Below are positions 15,611-24,600 of a stretch of 64,000 bases of DNA, one piece after another. This DNA comes from a virus. The DNA lies in the IMG/VR virus record IMGVR_UViG_3300044695_003856, positions 1 to 64,000 of that record; one strand, written 5' to 3'. Every line of letters begins with the position of its first letter. Position 1 is the first letter of the stretch. The notes under the pieces are model-generated. The model was not told the DNA's origin and made no database searches. It saw only the letters and a list, made by a program, of their open reading frames with translations. Position numbers and translations under genes: made by a program.

Positions 15611-15889
15611 ATGGACTTCCCTATCTCCGAAACCATTACCGCAGTCGTAGCAGCCGTTGTAGGCTGGATCACCGGTGGTAAAGTACAGAAAGAATCCGCA
15701 GAGATTCAAAACGCCAAAGAAATTATGGCGATGTGGAAAGAAACCGCAGAAGCCCATAAAGAGGAGATAGAAGCCCTACGCAAGGAGATTACCTCCCTGC
15801 GAGAGAAACTCGACGAGATGGAGAACCACATCCGTAAGATCGAGGCAGAGAACTTTGAGCTGAAAAAACAACTCGGCAAAGGACTATGA
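15611..15889 (+). CDS. Holin-like membrane protein with coiled coil
   Basis: A 92-residue protein. Residues 7-24 (ETITAVVAAVVGWITGG) form one membrane span, and residues 25-92 form a long charged coiled coil (EEIEALRKEITSLREKLDEM). It lies immediately upstream of, and coupled to, the endolysin gene, so a holin or lysis-accessory role is likely. A spanin-type role cannot be excluded. Confidence 0.7.
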   Translation: MDFPISETITAVVAAVVGWITGGKVQKESAEIQNAKEIMAMWKETAEAHKEEIEALRKEITSLREKLDEMENHIRKIEAENFELKKQLGKGL

Positions 15890-16488
15890 ACCTGGACAAC
15901 CTGTCAATACCCGATAAGGTAAAGCAGGAGCTGTGGTCCGTGATGTCTAAGTTCGGGATAAGAACCGCCGAACGACTCGCTCACTTCCTAGGGCAATGCC
16001 ACCACGAATCGGGTGGCTTTACCAAAGTCCGGGAGAACCTCAACTACTCCGAGAAAGCACTCCTCAAGACCTTCCCCAAGTACTTCAAAGGGAAGGACCC
16101 TAAGCCTTATGTCAAGAACCCCGAAGCGTTAGCCAACTATGTCTACGCCAATAGGGGTGGGAATGGCTCAGAAGCCTCTGGAGACGGTTGGAGACACCGA
16201 GGTAGGGGTTACATCCAACTAACGCTCAAAAGTAATTACAAAGCCTTTGATGCCTTCACAGACGAAGACATCTTAGCGAACCCCGACCTGGTAGCGACCA
16301 AGTACCCCCTGCTCTCAGCAGCTTGGTTCTGGGATGTGAACCGGATCAACAACCTGGCAGATGCCGGCACGGACTTTGATGACATCGCTAGAGTCACCAA
16401 GAAGGTCAACGGAGGCCACCATGGCCTACACGAAAGGGTCATCCTAACACATCGCTACCTTTCTGAACTCTCTTCTACGGGAACTTAA
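15886..16488 (+). CDS. Endolysin, glycoside hydrolase family 19
   Basis: A 200-residue protein. AHFLGQCHHESGGFTKVREN carries the catalytic Glu of GH19 (HHESGGF), and GWRHRGRGYIQLTLKSNY is the hallmark substrate-binding segment; NYVYANRGGNGSEASGDG and AAWFWDVNRINNLAD also fit. It cuts the glycan chain of peptidoglycan. Length is normal for a single-domain phage GH19 lysin with no separate wall-binding domain. It follows the holin-like gene with an ATGA overlap. Confidence 0.93.
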   Translation: MNLDNLSIPDKVKQELWSVMSKFGIRTAERLAHFLGQCHHESGGFTKVRENLNYSEKALLKTFPKYFKGKDPKPYVKNPEALANYVYANRGGNGSEASGDGWRHRGRGYIQLTLKSNYKAFDAFTDEDILANPDLVATKYPLLSAAWFWDVNRINNLADAGTDFDDIARVTKKVNGGHHGLHERVILTHRYLSELSSTGT

Positions 16489-16530
16489 CCAACCATTGGT
16501 TGGTTATTGTATTGACTAAACGACAATACA

Positions 16531-16707
16531 ATGTTTAACGAAGAAGACGACTTGTTGCCCGAAGAGATGGATCTCATTGAGCAGGAGGAGGACGATGATG
16601 ACGATTTTGACGCCATTGACGAAGAATGGTTCAAGAAGCTCGAAAACATGGAAGTCCCTGCCTGTAACATGGATAATCCCGATGAGTGCCTAAACTGCGG
16701 ATCATGA
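16531..16707 (+). CDS. Small acidic protein
   Basis: A 58-residue very acidic protein (runs of Glu and Asp, such as EQEEDDDDDFD), ending with Cys residues (VPACNMDNPDECLNCGS). The 42-base space before it contains two inverted repeats, the second touching the start codon (TGTATTG at 16507, CAATACA at 16523). The next gene starts inside its stop (ATGA). Function unknown; possibly a partner of the basic proteins that follow. Confidence 0.6.
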   Translation: MFNEEDDLLPEEMDLIEQEEDDDDDFDAIDEEWFKKLENMEVPACNMDNPDECLNCGS

Positions 16708-17000
16708 ATCGCGTAGACAAAGCCAAGATGCCCTGCAACAGCCCTCGTCCTTCTACCAAGACTGGGAAGAAGAAGATGGTGAAAGCCTGTTCTGGTGGCA
16801 AGGAGAAACTTATCCATTATGGCGCCGAAGGATACGGCCATAATTATAGCCCTGCAGCTCGTAAGTCATTCCGGGCAAGACATAGTTGCGATACAGCCAC
16901 TGACAAGCTAAGCGCTCGTCATTGGGCCTGTAAAGACCTCTGGGCTGGACCCGGGGGCAGTAAGAAAGCATCACCAAGCAACAGAAAAGGCAAGTACTAA
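16704..17000 (+). CDS. Small basic Cys-containing phage protein (DUF6321-like)
   Basis: A 98-residue basic protein. KMPCNSPRPSTKTGKKKMV, ACSGGKEKLIHYGAEGYGHN and SPAARKSFRARHSCD match a small family common in environmental tailed phages and encoded among late genes. The ATG at 16704 is preferred over a GTG at 16686. Its role is not established; a minor virion or DNA-condensing role would fit its charge. Confidence 0.7.
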   Translation: MNRVDKAKMPCNSPRPSTKTGKKKMVKACSGGKEKLIHYGAEGYGHNYSPAARKSFRARHSCDTATDKLSARHWACKDLWAGPGGSKKASPSNRKGKY

Positions 17001-17281
17001 TGAAGTGTTCCTCCTCCTGTAAGTGCAAGTCTTGCTCCTCAAAGAGCAAGAGCGCTCGTTACTATGCAGCAAACCCTGAAGCTAGGGAGAAGAAGAAAGA
17101 GTACGACACCAAGTACCACGCCACTCCTGAGCGGATTAAGTACCGCACAGAGCTGGGTAAGAAGAACCGCGAGATGGGTAGCAAGAAGGGCGATGGCAAG
17201 GACGTGTCCCACACCAAGAACGGAGGCTTCGTCCTGGAGGCTGCTTCCAAGAACCGGGCTAGAAACCGAGGGAAAAAATGA
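17000..17281 (+). CDS. Small basic protein with Cys cluster
   Basis: A 93-residue protein starting MKCSSSCKCKSCSSKS, followed by ARYYAANPEAREKKKEYDTK and YHATPERIKYRTELGKKNRE. Four or more cysteines at the N-terminus could bind zinc, and the rest is strongly basic. The YYAANPE-KYHATPE repeats are also seen in proteins near HNH endonucleases, but no HNH catalytic residues are present. The start overlaps the previous stop (TAATG). Confidence 0.65.
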   Translation: MKCSSSCKCKSCSSKSKSARYYAANPEAREKKKEYDTKYHATPERIKYRTELGKKNREMGSKKGDGKDVSHTKNGGFVLEAASKNRARNRGKK

Positions 17282-17622
17282 AAGACGCCTGCTACCACAA
17301 AGTCAAAGCACAGTACGATGTATTCCCGTCTGCCAGGGCTAGTCAGGCCATTGCCAAATGCCGCAAGGGTTCTGGCTCGGTCCGTAAGACCGAAAAAGGT
17401 ACTGAGCTGAAGAGATGGCAGAGCGAGAAATGGGTGGACCAGAAGACCGGTAAAGCCTGTGGTGCCGGTGGGAAGAACGAGTACTGCCGTCCCACGAAAC
17501 GAGTATCCGAGAAAACCCCTAAGACTGCTTCAGAGATGTCTTCGGCCGAGAAGCGGAGGAAGATCTCAGAGAAGGAGCGTGTCGGTATGGGGGCAAGAGT
17601 AAAGCCAATTAAACGCAAGTAA
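17278..17622 (+). CDS. DUF5872-like protein
   Basis: A 114-residue basic protein. CYHKVKAQYDVFPSARASQA, LKRWQSEKWVDQKTGKACG and EYCRPTKRVSEKTPKTASEM are the conserved blocks of the DUF5872 family, widespread in marine and freshwater phages and some large viruses. It has no demonstrated function that I know of. Part of a run of four tightly coupled small basic genes between the endolysin and the spanin-like gene. Confidence 0.78.
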   Translation: MKDACYHKVKAQYDVFPSARASQAIAKCRKGSGSVRKTEKGTELKRWQSEKWVDQKTGKACGAGGKNEYCRPTKRVSEKTPKTASEMSSAEKRRKISEKERVGMGARVKPIKRK

Positions 17623-17623
17623 T

Positions 17624-17788
17624 ATGCCACTCAAGAAAGCCAGAGGAAAAGGAGAGAAAGCCATTCAGAAGGCTGTATCTGCCAACATTCAAGAACTCAC
17701 TCGGGCCAACCGGGAGAAGCCTGCCGGTAAGAAACGTAGTGAAAAACAAATTGCAGCAATCGCCTACTCAGCTGCCAGAAAGAAATGA
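17624..17788 (+). CDS. Very small basic protein
   Basis: A 54-residue, Lys/Ala-rich protein (MPLKKARGKGEKAIQKAVSA, KQIAAIAYSAARKK). It resembles short phage proteins with a KQIAAIAxSxA ending, found next to the previous two families. A DNA- or RNA-binding role is suggested by charge only. The stop overlaps the next start (ATGA). Confidence 0.65.
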   Translation: MPLKKARGKGEKAIQKAVSANIQELTRANREKPAGKKRSEKQIAAIAYSAARKK

Positions 17789-18399
17789 CCCTAGACTCCA
17801 ACTCCAAGCACTACCTGGTCCACGCATTGTGGATTGTCATACTCCTGTTCTCCCTACAAACCTGCATGCAGGAGAGAGAGCGCAGGAAGGAAAAAGAAGC
17901 CTTCCTAGAAGCCGTCCAGGACAGCGCTGTGCATTACAAGAAGGTTGGTGATGACCTATACGCCCAGAACGCTCTACGGAGCCTCACAATCGACGAACTC
18001 AAGCGTAGCAATATCAAGGGTAAGGCAGAGGTAAAGAAGCTCACCAAGAGGCTCTCTGAGGCTAAAGCGTTTGTTGACATCCTGGTGGTCCATGATACGA
18101 TACGAGACGTAATTGTACGCAATGACACGATTCCCGGCGATTTCTCCTACTGGGACTCTTGCTTGGCCCTGTCCGTGGCAAACGATAGCATCACCTACCA
18201 GTTGGCTCCCTTGAGCCTACAGCTCGTTCAGCACCGGTATGGTGACTTGGTGATTGCTTCAGCAAAGGTCGATGGCTGCGGTGTAGTCACAAAGATCTCC
18301 GGGTTCTCTGTTGCCCCTCCAAAAAAGAAGTGGTACGAAAATCCCGTACTAGTGGGGATACTCGGCTTTACGGCCGGAGCATTGGCTATTTCACGATAG
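17785..18399 (+). CDS. Spanin-like membrane protein with coiled coil
   Basis: A 204-residue protein. Residues 8-28 (YLVHALWIVILLFSLQTC) form a membrane span, followed by a long charged coiled coil (about 30-105), a periplasmic-type middle with two cysteines, and a hydrophobic C-terminus (PVLVGILGFTAGALAIS). An N-terminal anchor plus coiled coil near lysis genes suggests a spanin or other lysis-accessory protein. It is the last gene of the rightward late unit and overlaps the convergent gene at 18386 by 14 bases. Confidence 0.6.
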   Translation: MTLDSNSKHYLVHALWIVILLFSLQTCMQERERRKEKEAFLEAVQDSAVHYKKVGDDLYAQNALRSLTIDELKRSNIKGKAEVKKLTKRLSEAKAFVDILVVHDTIRDVIVRNDTIPGDFSYWDSCLALSVANDSITYQLAPLSLQLVQHRYGDLVIASAKVDGCGVVTKISGFSVAPPKKKWYENPVLVGILGFTAGALAISR

Positions 18400-18658
18400 T
18401 GAAAGAGAGGTCAACTTGAATGCCTAAGACATGAGCCAAAGCCATTACTTCCTTTTGAGAAGCATAGCTTGGGGTTCTCTCGAAGTACGGCTCTGCCATG
18501 TACTTGCGGATACGATCGTAGTCTATCTCGTTCTCCTCACAGACCTTCTTTAGAGAGGTCTGTTTCCTTTTAATCTGTAGCTTAATTACCGCCCTAAGGC
18601 GGCTATTGCTCCTCAGTATGCAGTACTTGAAGGAGCGAATGTTTATTGGTTCGCTCAT
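18386..18658 (-). CDS. Small HTH-like regulator at the end of the leftward unit
   Basis: A 90-residue basic protein. The C-terminal two-thirds (LKKVCEENEIDYDRIRKYMA, SQKEVMALAHVLGIQVDLSF) resembles an XRE-type helix-turn-helix of Bacteroidota phages, although the recognition helix is degenerate. It is coupled to the giant polyvalent gene by ATGA and ends inside the 3' end of the convergent spanin-like gene. Confidence 0.6.
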   Translation of the reverse strand: MSEPINIRSFKYCILRSNSRLRAVIKLQIKRKQTSLKKVCEENEIDYDRIRKYMAEPYFERTPSYASQKEVMALAHVLGIQVDLSFTIVK

Positions 18659-21600
18659 TTCTTCCTGTTGGACTTCAGCAGGATGTCGACGATTTCGCTT
18701 TTCTCGTTTTCGCTAATGATGTCGAAAGTTGACAGAGTCTCAAGGTAGTCCATGGCTTCTTGTTCGTCCTTTATGGCATTGAACTCGTCGGCGACAAAGT
18801 TGACCCTTTTTGTGCTAGGCATTTTCTTTATCTCCAGGAACTCCTTTGGCAACGCATTCTCGTAGACCTTTTTGTCAAAGTCATCTTGAATCTGTCGAAC
18901 CAGCTCCTCGGCCTTGTCGTACTTGGTTGCTCCGGATTGCAAGGAGATAAGTCTCGCTATAGCCGCGTCCTTTTCGGACTCTGTAGTCGCTTCTGAGTAC
19001 TGCCTGGCAATAATTGATGTAGCGCTCTTGTACTCACTCTTCTGCTTGGATTCAAACTTTTGCTTTTCCGTTGGAGATAGCTTTTCCATCAACAATGGAT
19101 CCGTGGACATCGCCTTTTGGAACAGCTTCTCTTTCGCCTTGTTCTCGCTTATGAATCCGCTAAGCCTAGCCACTCGCTCCATCGTTGTAAAGCTGTCAGA
19201 TAGGAACCCGTCGCTCATTTGTACGGCAAGCATCCTAGACCTTTCGGTTGGCAGTCCTGTAAGCGCTTGGATGCCTTGTGTGGTCCCTCTTAGGTTCTCG
19301 TCATCGTAGTATGACCTTATTGCGTCACTGATGTTTCTCAGCTTTATGCTAACCGAAGGCACAGACTCTATGAGTTCAGGGGTGATGTCCAAAGCCATCC
19401 TCACCTTTGAGGCATCCTGTTCGGCCTCGACTAGTTGGTACCCGGTCTTGAGAATCGCAGAGCCTATTGCTCCATAAAGGCCAAACGACTTGGTTGCATC
19501 AACGGCCAGATCCAAAGCAACTCTCCTCACCCTCTTGTCTCCCCTCAGTTTCTTTAGCTCTTCGTCTTCGTCGTCACCTTCAAATATTGACTCAAAGAGT
19601 GGTCTCAATAGCCTAAAGGCAACCGAAGACCCAATAGCAGACCACATAAACACGTTCATGTTTTGTACTAAGTCGCCTTCTCCTCTCTGAATCCTTTTGA
19701 CGGCCATTATTGCTTGTCGGTGGAGCTGAGGCACGATGGTGGCAAAAGAGTAAAGAGTTGTCCTGTGCCTTGATTCAGCAGAACTCATCATTTCTTCATT
19801 CTTTGTTTGCAGAAACGACTCAGCTAAATCCATAGTCTTTTCTTCAGCGTAATCTCTCGCCTCTTGAACCGTCATTGTTTTTCTTGCATTTTCATATTCC
19901 CTGACGTATATGGGCAAGGACAACATTATCGACGCGGCATCAAAATACGCGGAAGGTGCGGCACCAAGAGATATTAATGCTTTATTAAACTGACTCACAT
20001 AGGTAGAGAAACCCCTATCGTCCGATGGTATGGATTTCACAATTGCGGCTGCATCAATTCTTGACCCAAGTCTCTCTTGCAACAAGAGTCCCGACTTCAA
20101 TGAAACAAACGAATCTCTAAGATCCGCTTTTCCACTTATCAGCATCGATAGCCCATCTAAGTAGTTGGTAATACCGTATGAAAGGATTGGGCCAGGGAAA
20201 GAAGCAAGTTGAGAAAATGCTGACCCAAAATTAAAAAACATTTGTAGTCCAAGACCTAAATTGAGCCATTTACCCAGAGCCCCTTCAGATGTCTTCCTCA
20301 TTAACCAAGAGTCTTGCTGACGAGAGGTGATGTACCTGCCAATGTTTTCCCTTAATTCCTCTGTAGTGTTCTTCCCGAAATAAGACGAGATTAAGTCGGA
20401 GTTCTCTTTGTTGAAGACGGCCTGAAATCTCTTCAGTATTGGCAGTTTAGCTGCCGTGTTACTCATCGAATCAAAGTACTCGCCGAGTTGTGCGTCGTAG
20501 CTCTTTACCTTTACCTTACCGCCGGAAACCCTTTCAATCATAAAGCGGGACATAGCACTAACCGCATTTGTGCTCAGACCCTCGTCAAGAAGAGCGTCGA
20601 CGTCTGGAACCTGATTATTCATTTCAGACTCGACACTTGATGGGAAGTACTCTATCTCGGATGGAACCGAGTTGTTGTAGATCCTGTTGAGTATTTCGCC
20701 AATGAAGTCGTCGTTTTTGTATGCAGACAAGTTGAGCGTTCTTGGATTTAGCAGTTCGGAGCTTATGTTGTTCTCCTCCATGACCCGTGCAGCCGTTTGA
20801 GCAGCTCGCTTTATTAGAGCCTGGTCATTATTCATTAACTCCCGAATGTCATCGTTCTCCTTTAGATTAACGAAGTCAACAATGTCCCTCATGGACTGTT
20901 CGCTTAGCCCAATCTTTCTTTCGCCTTTGCCGTCCTTCTTCAAGAAGTGCGGGTCCTTCATAAGTTGATAAAAGAACAAGACGTTATTGATATTCAACTT
21001 TGTTATTTCTTTTCCATTCTCGTCTTTAATGACGAGCTTCTCGCCATTAATCATTGGCGTTGAAAGCATGCGTCTTGTGTATGCGAATCGGTTTCCAAAC
21101 AATCCAGTTATTACGTTGCCCCTATTCTTGTTGAGCTCTGCATTAAGCCTTTTCTTTTGAAATGTTCCGGCCTTAACTTGATCCTGGAGCCTGTTGAAGA
21201 AGTCAATAGTTTCCTGTGAAGGAGTTTTGCCCTTTAGCTTGTCTAGGAGGTAAATCAGCCCCCCACCAACGGTGGTTCGGTAAAAGCTACCTTTGCCGCG
21301 CTTTACGTTGTTCGGATTTGGAGCCGTTGTGGTTCCTCCAAATGTGGTCCTCTTATCAAACATGGATGACAGAATGTCAAACTCTTCAACAGAGTCCACA
21401 ATGATTTCTCCATTATTGATGCTGACCTGGTTGGAGTTGTTTCCCTTGTTTTGCGACAAGAACTCCCTGGCCTCGTTTGCGTCCTTGAACTCAACGACAG
21501 ACCTTTCGTTTTGGTTTGTTATAGCACTTTTTGCGTTCTTCTCGTCTGCTGCTTTTTGAGCAGCCAAAGACTCAATTAGCTGTCCTTGGTTTATTCGGCC

Positions 21601-24600
21601 ATCCTTGTAGGTCTGTGCGGCTATCTCATTGTAGGACAAGAGTTGCTCGTCGCTGAGTTTTTTTACACCTCCAAGGGCCTCGATTTCTTCCCTTATTCCA
21701 ATAAGGATGTCAGAGCTGGACTTGTCAAGCTTTCGTTCCGTCGTTAAGGACGAGATTTGCTTGAATATCTTCTGATCGCTTAGGAGCTTTGTTAGGTTAC
21801 CCTGGAGCGTCGCTCTTGCATCTTGAAGTTCTTTGTCAAGGAGAGCCTTTTTTGCTTTCTGTAGCCCTGAATAAACCTTTGGGTAAGCCTTGACCACCTC
21901 TTTCGCCCAGACTTGCTTAGCAGCTGATAAAACAGCTGCTTCGTTAAATCCTTCAATAAGGTTGGAGGTCTTTTCGAGGAAGCCTTTGAAGGTCACCATG
22001 CCGTTATCAAGCTCTAACTTGATGTACTTGGCTAAAGCCTTTAGGAAGGCGATGTCTTCTTTTGAGTTACCCTCTGGGTCAAATGCAATGCCCATCTTCT
22101 TGAGTCCGTCAAAGTACTTCTTTGCTGTCTCACGAAACTCTTTGCGTTGCTCTGCAATGGTTTTTGCTGGCTTTGCTTCGGGAGTTTGTCCGAGTAGCTC
22201 GTCTACAGCATTTATCAATTCAGGGTTAGATCCATCTGCTTTGGCTTTGTGGTAGGCGTTAGAAATTGATTTTGCCCAAAATCGAACTCCGTCCTTTTTT
22301 AATTTCTTGGAAGGCCTTATCACTTCGCCATCTTTTGACGCAATGTCATAGGCTATTGTCGCTATTCCTACGCCTTTTTTGCTAGTATACGATTCTTCTG
22401 ACGAAAAGCTGCCATCGCTATTTCTTTTAAATTCAAAGGAGCCAACCTCCTCACCATTTGTGTTTTTTATTGTGACAAAAAACGTTTTGTTTGCAGACAG
22501 CTTTGTTTTTGAGACTTGATATATGTCGCCATTCTTGTCGGTCATATAGGTTTTCCCGTCACTCCCTTCATTGAAAGATGAAAGCCCTGATTGAGGCCAG
22601 GATATGTCTCCATAATCAACGTTTATTGCCGTTGGCGTTTCCTCGCCGCTTTCTAAACGAAATTTGTCAGATGCCAGTCCCTCCAACGCCTTCGCGGTAG
22701 CCTCTACCCTCGCCTCAGGCTGGGCCTTCGGTCTTCCCTTCATCACCTCGATCGACTTCTCTCCGTTCTCTACAGCTTGTAGTATCCTGTTGTATCCATC
22801 AATCACTTCTCCGTTGGATGAAACGATAGGTGGTACAGCTGCAGTAGTACCTGCAGTCTCTCTCATCTCGCCTGCGGCGATGTATTCTTCCAAAGATGGA
22901 TCGTTCTTCCGTAGTTCGTCAATGCTTGCTGTTTCCCGAGTGTAGTCTTCTGACGCAATCCTCCTAAGAGTAAAGTCGGAGAAGCCTTGGTCTGACTGCA
23001 TCTCTGAAGCCATCCTGGCAACATCTTCGCCGGTCTCAACCTTAGTACCTGGTTGCGCTTGTCTCAAATAGCTTGACACGTCTACCTCTTGTTTTGCCTT
23101 AGCAGTAGGTATACGAACATGAGCCTCGTTTCCGAAAGTGTCATCGATCTGCAATTCTTCTACGGGAACATTGAGTTTAACAATGGCCTTCCCATATCCT
23201 TCTGCTTGCCCAGTTTCTTTAGTTGAAAAGAACACCCCATCTTCTAGACCGGTCATTTTGCCCGATTCTTCAATTTGGCTTTTTTTCTCAGAGCTAGTCC
23301 TATGATAGACTGTGACCATCCCGTTTTCGTCTATCTCTGCGCCATTGTTGGATAGTTCTTCCAAAAGGTCTTGTGCATTAAGCAGCGCGTCTCCACTTAA
23401 TCTTTTTGACAAACCAACACCCTCAGCCGATTTTGGCTGGGCTTGTGGAGCGCGGACCATGTCGACTCCTTCTCCTGGATTTTCGTCAAGATATTCCAGT
23501 AGCGATTTTTCGCTTGAGAAGTCTCCGCCAAAAGCATCATTTAAGTCAATTGTAAACCCGAATTTCTTGTAAAAAGAAACCAGCTTAGACGGAGACATGG
23601 CCTTAGTTCCGAATGGGCTTGCATACAAGGTCAACTTTGTTCCAAGTTCATCCGCGGCAGACGTAATGTCAGACATGACCTCGGATCCAACACCTTTGCC
23701 AGTGTCATCTATCGCCATTATGGACCTTAATGCAACCTCATTTCTGTCTCCTTTGTCAAATCGGTCAAACTCAACAAGGGCCTTGCCGTTGTAAACGAAT
23801 CCATCACCAAAAAACGGAATCTCCAATCCGCCCAAAGAAGACAGCCTGTTTAGAAACCGGTTTAAAACTTTGTCATTTGAAAAATCACGCTCTTCAACTT
23901 CTTGTGCTACGACCTTTGTCTCTTTTGCTTTTTCGGACTTGTTGTAGTCATCAACGAGTTTTTCAATCGCTTCTTCCTTTGTGCTTCCAAGGATTCCCTT
24001 AAATGGATTTGTTGCTGTTCCCGGACCAAACATTGTCTCCGTATTCATCCAGAATTGAATGCTTCTGTCGTACCATAGTCTCCCAATAACGCGATCGCCA
24101 AGACGAACCTCCCATTCTGCGTCGAATTTGAAATCTTCCCCTTTGACTACCTTGACATCTTTAACACTAATGTCTCCTTCCTGCGGGATAGATGCTTCCT
24201 CTTTGGTCAATCCGGAATCGGCAAATTTGGCGCCCAAATACTGCTCAAACTTCGCCTTACCCCAGTCTCCATCAATCCTTGAACTGATGTAATCCGATGC
24301 AGCCTTAACGGCCTGGGCAAGGCTTTGCCCGGCGTCAATAGCGAGTATGGCTGTATCAATAGCTGTGTTCCATACGGCCTTGCTGATTGGCACAATACCA
24401 AAGGTCAAGTCGATGTTTGCTCTGCCTCCTGGCTTCGCTTCCAAAGCGCGAAGTGTCTCCTTCAGCTTGTCCAATATCGCCTTACCCTCATCGGCCTTCT
24501 GCTGTTCTGTCTTCCTTGTTTTTTTGCCAGTAGCAGGAGGGGTTTCCCCCTCCTGTGCTACAGCGGGAGGAGTTACTTGCCCTTCTTGGCGCCCTTCTTC

